Shown here piece after piece: positions 9,601 through 16,599 of a DNA stretch of 41,248 nt. Origin of the DNA: an uncultured bacterium (lineage in GTDB: Bacteria; Bacteroidota; Bacteroidia; Bacteroidales; Bacteroidaceae); NCBI GenBank assembly GCA_945869305.1, contig CAMBOH010000007.1, positions 1 through 41,248 of the forward strand, written 5' to 3'. The position numbers and the translations under genes were made by a program. The notes under the pieces are model-generated. The model saw only the letters and a program-made list of their open reading frames with translations, searched no databases and was not told the origin of the DNA. The stretch's first letter is position 1. Each line of letters begins with the position of its first letter.

Positions 9601-9750
9601 ATTCAGAGTCCCATGGCCCAGGTCATGCTGGGCGGGCTGCTCACCAGCACGCTGCTCAACCTGGTTGTGGTGCCCGTGGTGTTCTGCTCCACACGTAGCT
9701 TCAAGAAGGCGCAGCCCCATTCACTCATTCCCGAAAACGAAACGAAATGA
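6622..9750 (+). CDS. Heavy-metal efflux RND transporter permease (CusA/CzcA family)
   Basis: This 1042-aa proton-driven pump has the length and architecture of HME-RND proteins. One N-terminal helix (about residues 12-32) is followed by a periplasmic porter domain, helices 2-6 (about 335-500), a second porter domain and helices 8-12 (about 860-1030). The proton-relay motif in helix 4 is GSLVDDAIVDVEN, near residues 403-415. The N-terminus MLNKIISLSLRNRPLVVFF is typical. It extrudes metal cations from the periplasm or cytoplasm through the adaptor and the TolC partner. The relay motif does not let me assign Cu/Ag versus Zn/Co/Cd. Its last codon overlaps the start of the next gene (ATGA), indicating translational coupling. 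Confidence 0.93.
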   Translation: MLNKIISLSLRNRPLVVFFSILLLAIGCWTAWKMEVDVFPDLNAPTVVVMTEAQGMAAEEVERQVTFPIETAVNGATGVRRVRSSSTTGFSVVWVEFDWGTDVYRDRQIVAEKLATLGDQLPQGAGSPTIGPQSSIMGEVLFVGLTADTTSMGHLRSLADWTVRPRLLSTGGVAQVTVLGGDVLEYQVRLHPERMQHFGVSLTQVLEATRQMNRNAAGGVLYEYGNEYIVRGVVATSRTDELEQAVVATTPDGMPVLLADIADLVIGAKQPKMGTASVDAHPAVLLTVTKQPATGTLELTEALDSAISRLKPALPPDVKVNTSLYRQQDFIDSSISNIRKSLVEGGIFVVLVLFIFLMNARTTLISLVTIPLSLLVTLLVLQLMGLTLNTMSIGGMAIAIGSLVDDAIVDVENVYKRLRLNAQLPVGQRRRSVEVIYDASREVRLPILNSTLIIVVSFVPLFCLSGLEGRMLAPLGVSFIVSLFASTLVALTLTPVLCSYLLQGKTQAAAPVEPRWVRAMKRAYERLLQRVLGHTGRWVLGVTAALLVVTVGLFFTLGRSFLPPFNEGSFTVNISTLPGVSLDESDRMGLRAEQLLLQVPEVQHVARKTGRAELDEHALGVNSSEIEVPFVLHDRSKAEVMADIRQKLSTLPGVNIEIGQPISHRIDAMLSGTKAGIAVKVFGPDLTQLHQLGLRIKEATHAIEGVADLNVEQQIERPQLVLKPRRTLLARYGISLPEFAEYVNAALGGEVVSQVQDAGRTYDLTVRMSEHDMATADRIRQLLIDTGTGRKVPLSEVCEVVSTAGPNTISRENAQRKLVVSANVEGRDMRSVVSDMQRAIGEKVQLPEGYHIEYGGQFESEASASRLLLALSVVSIVVIYLLLYLQFRSWRQAVVVLLNLPLALIGGVLALVFTGGVLSIPAFIGFISLFGIATRGGMLLVDRYNELSRTGLASRDCVLQGSQDRLLPIVMTALSSALALIPLALGSDLPGNEIQSPMAQVMLGGLLTSTLLNLVVVPVVFCSTRSFKKAQPHSLIPENETK

Positions 9751-10982
9751 TGACTCAAATGATTCTCCCCTCCACTCCTTATATATATATAATAGGTGTA
9801 GGCCGACGGCTGGGCCGGCTGTGGCTCTGGGCCGTGCTGTGGTCGCTGTCGGCCACGCTGCATGGCCAGTCGCTGGCCCTGCTCGACACCATTGCCCGCA
9901 ACAACCCTACCCTGCGCGCGGCGCAGGCCGGCCGCCAGGCAGCCGAAGCGGCCAACCGTACTGACACCCGCCTGCCCGACCCCGAAGCCGAGGTGGCCTA
10001 TCTCGTAGGTTCTCCCAAGGGCGTGCCGGGCCGCACCAACGTGTCGCTCACCCAGTCGCTCGACTGGGGTGTACTCACCAAGCGGCGCCAGCTGCTGGCC
10101 GAGGCAGCCGACCGCACAGCAGCCTCGCAGTACCGCGAAACGCGCCGGGTGGTGTTGGGCGAAGCCCTGCAGCAGCTCGTACTGCTGATACACGCCAACC
10201 GCACGTTGGCCGAGCTGGACTCCAGGCTCAGCCTGGCCTCTCAGGTGGAACAGCTCTGCCAGAAGAAGCTCGAACAGGGAGCGCTCACGGAACTGGAGCT
10301 GAACAAGGCACGGCTCAATGTCGCCATGGCCAAGGCCGACCGCCAACGGGCCTGCGACGAGCGCGAGACGGTGCTGGCCCGGCTCCGCACGCTCAACGGC
10401 GGGCAACCCCTGCACTGCGCCGACACGCTCTACTCCCTGCCAGCCCGGGAGCTGTGTCTCGCAGGCACGACGCCCACAGCTGTCCGTCCGGCAGCCGTAG
10501 AGGGAGCCGAAGCGGCCGTCAGCCAAGCCCAGGCAGAGCTGAAACTGGCCCAGACCCAGCAATGGCCCACCTTCAATGTGGGCTTCCAGGGCGAGTACAT
10601 CCGCCAGAACAACTATAGTGGCCTGAGCCTGGGCCTGAGTCTACCGTTGTGGGGCAACGGACGGGCCGAAGTGCGCCGCCGCAAGGCCGAACTGCTGGCC
10701 ACGCAGCTCAATCTGGCCGACATCCAGCAGCAGGCCGGCGCCAGCCAGCTACAGCTCAGCCAGACCACACGCCGCCTGCTCCAGGTGGCCGACGAGCTCC
10801 ATCAGGGTCTGCTGGCCACCCAGAACACGCAACTGCTCCAACGCGCGCTCCAGTCCGGCCAGATTTCCCTGCTCGACTACCTGCTGGAATGCTCCTTCTA
10901 CTATTCCGCCCGCACCGCCTGGCTCGAAGCCGAACGCGATGCCTATCTGGCCGCCGCCGAGCTCTACGCCCTCGGGCTGTAA
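9747..10982 (+). CDS. TolC-family outer membrane efflux protein
   Basis: This 411-aa outer-membrane factor completes the tripartite metal pump. After an N-terminal signal region (hydrophobic to about residue 45, ending ATLHGQ), two OEP repeats are visible: LALLDTIARNNPTLRAAQAG with a long coiled-coil around residues 110-200, and the repeat around residues 250-400 (AAVSQAQAELKLAQTQQWP). These form the periplasmic alpha-barrel and outer-membrane beta-barrel of a trimer. The start overlaps the pump stop by 4 bp. The N-terminus is unusually long before the signal sequence; a later ATG (residue 5) is possible. It is slightly shorter than E. coli CusC. Confidence 0.88.
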   Translation: MMTQMILPSTPYIYIIGVGRRLGRLWLWAVLWSLSATLHGQSLALLDTIARNNPTLRAAQAGRQAAEAANRTDTRLPDPEAEVAYLVGSPKGVPGRTNVSLTQSLDWGVLTKRRQLLAEAADRTAASQYRETRRVVLGEALQQLVLLIHANRTLAELDSRLSLASQVEQLCQKKLEQGALTELELNKARLNVAMAKADRQRACDERETVLARLRTLNGGQPLHCADTLYSLPARELCLAGTTPTAVRPAAVEGAEAAVSQAQAELKLAQTQQWPTFNVGFQGEYIRQNNYSGLSLGLSLPLWGNGRAEVRRRKAELLATQLNLADIQQQAGASQLQLSQTTRRLLQVADELHQGLLATQNTQLLQRALQSGQISLLDYLLECSFYYSARTAWLEAERDAYLAAAELYALGL

Positions 10983-11119
10983 GCACCTGTGCCGCCCTCG
11001 GCTGTGGTCTGTATCGCTGAGACACCTCCCGACCGCTGCGGCCGGCCTTCGACAAACCGCCACAGCCGGCTCCAAGCGGCGGCTTCCGGCCGGGCACGCA
11101 CTATTTTTTCGAAGAGTTC

Positions 11120-11151
11120 TTTGGCCAATAGGCAAAATAGTTCTACTTTTG
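11120..11151 (+). promoter_or_regulatory. Bacteroidetes-type promoter of rplS
   Basis: TTTG (11120-11123) is followed after exactly 20 bp by TACTTTTG (11144-11151), a full match to TTTG-N19-21-TAnnTTTG. Transcription is predicted to begin near 11158, giving a leader of about 85 nt before the rplS ATG. This makes rplS independent of the upstream efflux operon. Confidence 0.8.
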
Positions 11152-11163
11152 CACCGCTTTTCC

Positions 11164-11206
11164 CCCCAGCCGCTGTCGGGATGCAGTGTTCCCCGTTAAG
11201 CTGGGG
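11164..11206 (+). ncRNA. Candidate structured leader (cis-regulatory RNA) of rplS
   Basis: The rplS 5' leader can fold into an outer stem CCCCAGC (11164-11170) with GCTGGGG (11200-11206), and an inner stem CGCTG (11171-11175) with CAGTG (11184-11188, one G-U). In addition, CGGG in the inner loop (11177-11180) is complementary to CCCG (11192-11195), allowing a pseudoknot. It starts about 6 nt after the predicted transcript start. Autoregulatory leaders are known for several ribosomal proteins, L19 among them in some phyla. Whether this one binds L19 is inference. Confidence 0.4.
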
Positions 11207-11243
11207 CGGGACGGACAACAATACTTTAATTATCCATCAACCA

Positions 11244-11609
11244 ATGGCAGATTTAATTAAAATTGCTGAGGAAGCTTTTGCCACCGGTAAGCAGCACCCC
11301 AAGTTCAAGGCTGGTGACACCATTACTGTGGCATACAAAATCGTCGAAGGCAACAAGGAGCGTATCCAGCTGTACCGCGGTGTTGTCATCAAAATCAACG
11401 GCCACCAGGAGAAGAAGCGCTTCACCGTGCGCAAGATGTCGGGCTCTGTCGGCGTAGAACGTATTTTCCCGCTCGAGTCACCCAACATCGAAAGCATCGA
11501 AGTAAACAAGGTGGGCAAGGTGCGTCGCGCCAAACTCTACTACCTCCGTGCCCTCACCGGCAAGAAGGCCCGCATCAAGGAAAAGCGCGGTGCTGTCAAG
11601 AACGATTAA
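11244..11609 (+). CDS. rplS: 50S ribosomal protein L19
   Basis: This 121-aa protein is full-length bL19. It has the conserved core ([46 protein letters not shown]) and the basic C-terminus ([11 protein letters not shown] and KARIKEKR). It sits at the 30S-50S interface of the ribosome. The start is the ATG at 11244 ([12 protein letters not shown]), the normal family N-terminus; the open frame further upstream runs through the promoter and leader and is not coding. It has its own promoter and is followed by an intrinsic terminator, so it looks monocistronic. Confidence 0.98.
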   Translation: MADLIKIAEEAFATGKQHPKFKAGDTITVAYKIVEGNKERIQLYRGVVIKINGHQEKKRFTVRKMSGSVGVERIFPLESPNIESIEVNKVGKVRRAKLYYLRALTGKKARIKEKRGAVKND

Positions 11610-11646
11610 GGCGCTGCCAAGCATCCTGCAAGAAAACAAACCCCAT

Positions 11647-11682
11647 AAAAGAGGCTGCCACCCAGGTGGAAGTCTCTTTTTT
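11647..11682 (+). terminator. Intrinsic terminator after rplS
   Basis: AAAAGAG (11647-11653) pairs with CTCTTTT (from 11674), and inside it CCAC pairs with GTGG around a CCAG loop, followed by a run of six T. It lies 38 bp after the rplS stop codon. Confidence 0.85.
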
Positions 11683-11743
11683 GGTTAAGAGACCTCCTAT
11701 AGAACCTCATCGACAAGACTCCCCCTCAAAACCCTCTCACACC

Positions 11744-12550
11744 ATGGCAAACGGTTATCCTGAAAACAAGGAACACAAGGGCATCGTGTTTCCCTCGCCC
11801 ATCTTCGGGCCTATACGCAGCCGACGGTTAGGCATCTCACTGGGCATCAACCTCATGCCTGCCGACGGAAAGCTCTGCACGTTCGACTGCATCTACTGCG
11901 AGTGTGGCTTCAACTGCAACCACCGCCCGCACCTGAAGCGCCCCACGCGCGCCGAAGTGGCAGCTGCACTCGAGGCGCAACTGCTCCTCATGCAGGCCGA
12001 AGGCACTGTGCCCGACGTGCTCACCTTTGCCGGCAACGGGGAACCTACGGCCCACCCTGACTTTGCCGGCATCATCGACGACACCATCGCCTTGCGCAAC
12101 CGCCATTGCCCGAACGCACGGGTCACGGTCCTGAGCAATGCCACAATGTGTACCAAGCCTGCCGTCCATCAGGCACTGCGACGCATTGACAACAACATAC
12201 AGAAGTTAGACACGGTGTCGGCCCGCTACATCCACCTCGTGGACCGGCCCACAGGAGCCTACGACTTGGAGGCGGTCATACAGGCCTTATGCGACTTCCA
12301 AGGCCACGTCACCATACAGACGCTCTTCATGAAGGGCACGTTTGAAGGCGAAAGCGTGGACAACACGACCGACGACTACGTGCTGCCCTGGATAGAGGTG
12401 CTGAAACGCATCCGTCCCGAACGGGTCATGGTGTATACCATTGACCGCGAAACGCCTGCACCCGACCTGCTGAAAGCCACGCCCGACGAACTGCAACGCA
12501 TCGGACGGCTGGTCGAAGCTGCCGGAATGGCTGTCGATATTGCTTATTGA
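11744..12550 (+). CDS. Radical SAM protein
   Basis: This 268-aa protein has the radical SAM cysteine motif CTFDCIYC (Cys45, Cys49, Cys52), which binds a 4Fe-4S cluster. A glycine-rich SAM contact follows (LTFAGNGEPTAHPDF, about residues 92-106). The N-terminus with FGPIRSRRLGISLGINL resembles the COG0731/Tyw1-related group of Fe-S oxidoreductases, whose bacterial members mostly lack a known substrate. The ATG at 11744 (MANGYPEN) is chosen because the open frame further upstream runs back into the rplS terminator. A 7-bp-periodic repeat array starts one base after its stop codon. The reaction is not known. Confidence 0.85.
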   Translation: MANGYPENKEHKGIVFPSPIFGPIRSRRLGISLGINLMPADGKLCTFDCIYCECGFNCNHRPHLKRPTRAEVAAALEAQLLLMQAEGTVPDVLTFAGNGEPTAHPDFAGIIDDTIALRNRHCPNARVTVLSNATMCTKPAVHQALRRIDNNIQKLDTVSARYIHLVDRPTGAYDLEAVIQALCDFQGHVTIQTLFMKGTFEGESVDNTTDDYVLPWIEVLKRIRPERVMVYTIDRETPAPDLLKATPDELQRIGRLVEAAGMAVDIAY

Positions 12551-12551
12551 A

Positions 12552-12677
12552 AGTTGAGAGTCTAGAGTTGAGAGTTTATAGTTGAAAGTCTATAGTTGAA
12601 AGTCTATAGTTGAAAGTCTATAGTTGAAAGTCTATAGTCTATAGTTGAGAGTTTAGAGTTTATAGTTTAGAGTTCCG
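12552..12677 (+). repeat. Heptamer tandem-repeat array (AGTYKAD)n
   Basis: Eighteen consecutive 7-mers in perfect register run from 12552 to 12677. They begin AGTTGAG, AGTCTAG, AGTTGAG, AGTTTAT and then alternate AGTTGAA with AGTCTAT four times. The end is more degenerate (AGTTTAG, AGTTTAT, AGTTTAG, AGTTCCG). The array starts one base after the radical SAM stop codon and fills the upstream region of tilS. The unit length is not a multiple of three and no reading frame uses it. Confidence 0.9.
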
Positions 12678-12780
12678 GGTCTACGCTTGGATGAAGGGCT
12701 GCGGTCATTCGGCCAACGGGCCGACTGGCCTCCGCATTCAACCTGAAACGGATTTCTCTCACCATTGTCCCCTTACAACC

Positions 12781-14067
12781 ATGCTCATTGCCCTAAGCGG
12801 AGGGGCTGACTCGGTGGCCCTGTTGCTGAAGATGCACGACGAAGGCCGCGCCGAGGCCGCCGCCCACTGCAACTTCCACCTGCGCGGTGCCGAAAGCGAC
12901 CGCGACGAAGCCTTCGTGCGGAAGCTCTGCCACGAACTGGACATCCGGCTCCATGTGGCTCACTTCGACACACGGAGCGAAGCGGCACGCACGGGCGAAA
13001 GCATCGAAATGGCTGCACGACGTCTGCGCTACACGTGGTTCGACGCGCTGTGCCGGGAGTTCGGCTACCCCGAAGTGGGGGTCGCACACCACCGCGACGA
13101 CCAGGCCGAAACGCTGCTGCTGAACCTGGTGCGTGGCAGCGGGCTGCACGGACTGACCGGCATGAGCCGGGAGCAGGGCCGCGTGGTGCGCCCGCTGTTG
13201 GACTGGTCGCGCGCCGACATCCTGCGGTTTCTGGCCGAACGGGGACAGGACTACGTGACCGACAGCAGCAACAGCGACACGCACTACAGGCGAAACCTCA
13301 TTCGCCACGAGGTGCTGCCCCTGTTGCAACAGCTCAACCCGAACGTAGCACAGACACTCTGTGACACGGCGCGCCGGCTGTCCGAGGCCGAAAGCATCTA
13401 CCGGTTAGGGCTGGACTGCCTGCAAAGGGAACTGGTCCAGGCCGACCCCGCGCATCGCACCCTGCGCATGGACTGGGCGGGACTGCACCAGGCTCCAGCT
13501 CCCGAGACGCTGCTCCACGAATGGCTGGGCGGCTACGGCTTCACGCCCGCACAGACCCGACAGGCCCTGGCCCTGCCTACAGGCGGCGTGATCCAGAGCG
13601 GCGAATGGCTGCTCACACGCAGCCACACCCACCTGCTGCTGGGCCCCGTGCCAGTCCCCATAGCTCCGACCGCCGTGCCCTGTGCCGATGGTTGCATACG
13701 GCTCGATGACTGCCGCCACCTGCACACGGCCTTATTGACAGTGGAGGCAGGCACTGATGCCACACAGCTCATTCAACGCACAGCCCACACGGCCTGTATC
13801 GACGTCGCCGCCATACAGGGCGCGCTCACCGTGCGTTCCGTCGTTACAGCCGACCGCTTCCGCCCCTTCGGGCTGAAGGGCAGCCAGCTTGTCAGCGACT
13901 ATCTCACGGGCCGCCACCGCTCGCGTCTGGACAAGATGGCGGCCCTGGTCCTCTGCGACGAGCGCGGCATTCTCTGGTTAGTCGGCGAACGCATCGACCA
14001 GCGGGCCGCCGTCACACCACACACCCGCACCATGCTCCACCTCACGCTTCACCCATCCTCCTTATGA
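12781..14067 (+). CDS. tilS: tRNA(Ile)-lysidine synthase
   Basis: TilS modifies C34 of the CAU-anticodon tRNA(Ile) to lysidine with ATP and lysine, changing both its charging and its codon reading. The PP-loop motif SGGADS is at residues 6-11. It is followed by AAHCNFHLRGAESDRDE, HHRDDQAETLLLNLVRG and RRNLIRHEVLPLL, all typical of the N-terminal catalytic domain. The TilS C-terminal domain is present (DRFRPFGLKGSQLVSDYL). The ATG at 12781 places the PP-loop very close to the N-terminus (428 aa); an in-frame ATG at 12691 would add 30 residues of no obvious family resemblance. The true start is uncertain. Its stop overlaps the next gene by 4 bp. Confidence 0.92.
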   Translation: MLIALSGGADSVALLLKMHDEGRAEAAAHCNFHLRGAESDRDEAFVRKLCHELDIRLHVAHFDTRSEAARTGESIEMAARRLRYTWFDALCREFGYPEVGVAHHRDDQAETLLLNLVRGSGLHGLTGMSREQGRVVRPLLDWSRADILRFLAERGQDYVTDSSNSDTHYRRNLIRHEVLPLLQQLNPNVAQTLCDTARRLSEAESIYRLGLDCLQRELVQADPAHRTLRMDWAGLHQAPAPETLLHEWLGGYGFTPAQTRQALALPTGGVIQSGEWLLTRSHTHLLLGPVPVPIAPTAVPCADGCIRLDDCRHLHTALLTVEAGTDATQLIQRTAHTACIDVAAIQGALTVRSVVTADRFRPFGLKGSQLVSDYLTGRHRSRLDKMAALVLCDERGILWLVGERIDQRAAVTPHTRTMLHLTLHPSSL

Positions 14068-14426
14068 AACACCTGCTTCACCCCTTCCTGACCCTTTCAT
14101 GCCTGGGCCTGTGCCTCTCCTGCGGCGAAGACCGCAGCGGCGAACAGCCTTTTGCCCCCACCGTACAGACGCTCGACGCCATCCCTTCTGGATGCCGGGC
14201 CGAACTGCGCGGTGTGGTCACCTCTTCGCCCAACAGCAGCCTCACCGAGTGTGGTTTCCACTACGGCAACGAGACTTTGCGCAAATCGGTCACAGCTGAA
14301 CCTGCCTGGGAATTCTCGGCGATGACCGACACCTTGCAGCCCGGCCGTTATTACGTGACGACCTATGCCACCAACGGCATGGGCACCACCGACGGCGACA
14401 CGCTCTACTTCGACATAGAACCGTAG
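14064..14426 (+). CDS. Small lipoprotein with a fibronectin-III-like fold
   Basis: This 120-aa protein starts with a lipoprotein signal (LCLSC, Cys20) followed by GEDRSGE. The mature part reads as one short beta-sandwich of the type repeated in many Bacteroidetes surface proteins: AELRGVVTSSPNSSLTECGF, then GRYYVTTYATNGMGTTDGDT. The ATG overlaps the tilS stop (ATGA), implying translational coupling with tilS. No enzymatic motif is visible, and a link to tRNA modification is not expected. Function unknown. Confidence 0.65.
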   Translation: MKHLLHPFLTLSCLGLCLSCGEDRSGEQPFAPTVQTLDAIPSGCRAELRGVVTSSPNSSLTECGFHYGNETLRKSVTAEPAWEFSAMTDTLQPGRYYVTTYATNGMGTTDGDTLYFDIEP

Positions 14427-14482
14427 GCTGCCCCTTGTCCGCCACGCCGTTCACCGTTTCTTTACATAAGAGTAATAGGAGG

Positions 14483-14573
14483 TTCGTGGTCTTGTAACCT
14501 GACGTGCAGACCTTTGCAGCGTCAAACCAAAGCAACACCGGCCTGCACTGCTGCGGGCTGACCTGATCACGAA
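14483..14573 (+). ncRNA. Candidate structured RNA (three-way junction)
   Basis: An outer stem TTCGTGGTC (14483-14491) with GATCACGAA (14565-14573, one G-U) encloses two hairpins. The first is GACG+TGCA (14501-14508) with TGCA+CGTC (14515-14523, one bulged G). The second is CGGCCTGC (14539-14546) with GCGGGCTG (14553-14560, two G-U). I recognise no known RNA family, I did not find a clear promoter, and an AACCTTTT stretch after the outer stem is only a weak end signal. The strand is also unproven, since the helices fold on either strand apart from the G-U pairs. Confidence 0.3.
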
Positions 14574-14654
14574 GAAACAACCTTTTAATTACTCATTTCA
14601 AGATGTACAAATCATTTTTCAACAGGCAGTGGCCGGCGAGCCAACGAAAAAAGA

Positions 14655-14724
14655 GTGGAAAAACCTTCCGCCGCGCAGAGATGCCAACCGACAGCATCTC
14701 CAGTCGCGTGGAAGGTTTTTCCAC
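14655..14724. terminator. Long bidirectional terminator-like hairpin
   Basis: GTGGAAAAACCTTCC (14655-14669) and GGAAGGTTTTTCCAC (14710-14724) are a perfect 15-bp inverted repeat. Inside it CGCG (14672-14675) pairs with CGCG (14705-14708), and GAGATGC (14678-14684) with GCATCTC (14694-14700) around a 9-nt loop. An A-run precedes it and TTTTT follows, so it could terminate transcripts from either side. It is unusually long for a simple terminator. Confidence 0.5.
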
Positions 14725-14832
14725 TTTTTGTGGTCTTTGAAACTTCTCTTCCCAGCCGGACCATTACCGAGGACATGAGGTTGCCTTCTTAGGTCGTGAG
14801 AGTCATAAGGCTATAATGACTGTGCAATTCGA

Positions 14833-15221
14833 GTTTCGCAAGTGTTCACTTGCACCTGACAAGCGTTTAAGGAGCGGGCTGAAGGCCCAGTAAGCGCATA
14901 GCCCAGGGCAACCGACGAAGGAGCGAGCGTATAGCGGAGCTTGCTCCAGCTATACCGAGCGAGGAGGAGGAAGACGAAGTCAGCGCCCTGGGTAGATTAG
15001 CCGCCGCTATTGCGCCCTGAAAGGGCAAAAGCATGGATACAAAACCCGTGTATTCCAACGCTTTTGCCCTTTCAGGGCGAACTTTATCGCTTCATATCTA
15101 CCCAGGGCGATGCCCTGGGCTAAGCGCTTGTTGGGCTTTCAGCCCGCTCATTGAACGCTTGTATCCCTCTCGGGGCGTGCCTTGGACGCATGCGCTTATT
15201 CTCTGATTCAACTTGCGAAAC
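14833..15221. repeat. Nested inverted-repeat element (non-coding)
   Basis: Four nested inverted repeats share one centre: 11 bp perfect (14833-14843/15211-15221), 51 bp with 45 matches (14859-14909/15112-15162), 13 bp perfect (14985-14997/15096-15108) and 20 bp perfect (15013-15032/15060-15079). A further hairpin lies at 14929-14955 (GTATAGC with GCTATAC). It has no transposase, and the short open frames across it have no credible protein. It resembles the GCCCTTTCAGGGC-type palindromic elements dispersed in Bacteroidales genomes. The rest of the 14427-15287 gap holds the candidate RNA, the long hairpin and simple CATAACC/CACTCAT repeats near 15235-15275. Confidence 0.75.
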
Positions 15222-15287
15222 GTGAGTAATATTATAACCTCATAACCTCATCACTCATAACCCTATCACTCATGAACTAACCCGTGT

Positions 15288-16469
15288 CTATCCGCGCACC
15301 CTGCGCCTCACGGCCCCGAAGTGTAAGGCGGCCGTTACGACCAACAGCACGGCCAGCAGCAACAAGGAGGGAAAGACGGACGGAGCATCCCAACGCGGGT
15401 AGAGCGACTGTATCGTCGGCACCCACTGCGCACGCAGCCAGAACAGCCCGGCCACTGCAATCAAGGCCGACAACAGATGCAGCCCCAGGCTCAACACATG
15501 GAACGGCAGGGCCACCTGAGCCGGAGCATAACCCATCAGCAGCAAGGTGCGGATGCGCTCCGTGTGCTTCTGTAGCAACAGGAAGATGCTGAGCAGCAAC
15601 ACGTAGAAGGCCAGGGCGCAAATGACTACGCCCACACCCATGACCAGCGTGGCAGTCAGCCGCAGAAACCAGGCTGCCCGCCCGCCATCGGCTGCCGAAG
15701 CCTCTGCTTCCAACCCATGTTCTTCGAGATAGCGCGCAAAGCGTTCGTCGGCCGGCTGGGCCAGTTCCACCGCCAGGCGCGAAGGGGTATCGGTGCCCTC
15801 AGGACAGAGCCTGGCATTGGCATAGTCCATGAACGACTGCGGCACAAGGATGGTATTGAGCGTGTTGGAGAATGCCACCACGCGGCCCTTCATGCGCATT
15901 TGTCCTGCCGTGCCGCCCAACACAAAGTCCACGCCTACCAGGCTCACCATCCCTTCGGTCAGTGCCGGCAGTCCGCGTGCCTGTGCAAACCCGAAGTTGT
16001 AGAGGTTGAGGTAGCTGCGGGGGAGTATGACGGGCAGGGTGTCGCTGCCAGCCGTGTAGTGCCAGCGCGAAAGGTCGGCATCGATATAGCGGTCGGGCAA
16101 CGACTCCAGAAACATTTCGGTGCCCATGCCCAAGGAGCCGCCCACACGCACCGAGGCGTACACCTCGAAGCGGGCTGGCACAAAGGGGGCCACATCGGCC
16201 GCAAAGGGCTGGCGAGCCAGGTCCGCCACCTGCTGCGACGCGAAACCGGCCCGCTGCACGCCCAGCGTATGCAGGGCACTCACACGACGGGTCACCACGG
16301 CCACCTGCTTCTTCATGAAGCTGTCGCCCGCACCGAGCACGGGACGAACGTCGCGAAAGAACTGGAAACCGCACACCACAATGCACAGTCCCAACAAATT
16401 GGCCAAGAAGAAGCCGAGCATCTGCCCTATGCTGACTTGGCGATATAGTAGTTTGAACACCAACTTCAT
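15288..16469 (-). CDS. MacB/FtsX-like ABC transporter permease
   Basis: This 393-aa membrane protein has MacB-type topology: one N-terminal helix (about residues 15-38), a large periplasmic domain (about 40-270) and three C-terminal helices (about 275-385). The segment between the second and third helices (LQKHTERIRTLLLMGYAPAQV) matches the cytoplasmic coupling region of FtsX-domain proteins. I chose the ATG at 16469 (MKLVFKLLYRQ); nine extra residues upstream are possible. No ABC ATPase gene is adjacent, so its partner must be encoded elsewhere or be shared. An iteron array and a hairpin lie in its upstream region. Substrate unknown. Confidence 0.7.
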   Translation of the reverse strand: MKLVFKLLYRQVSIGQMLGFFLANLLGLCIVVCGFQFFRDVRPVLGAGDSFMKKQVAVVTRRVSALHTLGVQRAGFASQQVADLARQPFAADVAPFVPARFEVYASVRVGGSLGMGTEMFLESLPDRYIDADLSRWHYTAGSDTLPVILPRSYLNLYNFGFAQARGLPALTEGMVSLVGVDFVLGGTAGQMRMKGRVVAFSNTLNTILVPQSFMDYANARLCPEGTDTPSRLAVELAQPADERFARYLEEHGLEAEASAADGGRAAWFLRLTATLVMGVGVVICALAFYVLLLSIFLLLQKHTERIRTLLLMGYAPAQVALPFHVLSLGLHLLSALIAVAGLFWLRAQWVPTIQSLYPRWDAPSVFPSLLLLAVLLVVTAALHFGAVRRRVRG

Positions 16470-16499
16470 GGTTGAGCAAGGTCTGTCGATTGTCATAGG

Positions 16500-16547
16500 A
16501 TTGGCTGCGTCCCGGGCCCGAAATGTCGGCCCCCGAACGCAGCCAAT
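16500..16547. other. Hairpin in the leader of the MacB-like permease gene
   Basis: ATTGGCTGCGT (16500-16510) and ACGCAGCCAAT (16537-16547) form a perfect 11-bp stem, with further GC pairing inside (CGGG 16513-16516 with CCCG 16532-16535). It sits 31 bp upstream of the permease ATG. No T-tract adjoins it on either strand. A leader structure or a regulatory palindrome are both possible. Confidence 0.4.
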
Positions 16548-16599
16548 GATAAACTCTGTTACCGGTGGCGATGATGCGCCATTGTCTGGCTCGCCAAGA

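Noticed and set aside
10983-11119. Terminator for the efflux operon
   Set aside because: The region is GC-rich with several short complementary stretches, but I found no stem followed directly by a T-run before the rplS promoter.
12691-12780. Longer N-terminus for tilS
   Set aside because: The extra 30 residues show no resemblance to the usual TilS N-terminal helix and begin just after the repeat array. I kept the ATG at 12781 but regard the start as uncertain.
14867-15058. Open reading frame of 63 codons inside the nested repeat element
   Set aside because: It is produced by the palindromic repeat, has Ser-rich low-complexity sequence and no credible start context. Similar frames arise wherever this kind of repeat occurs.
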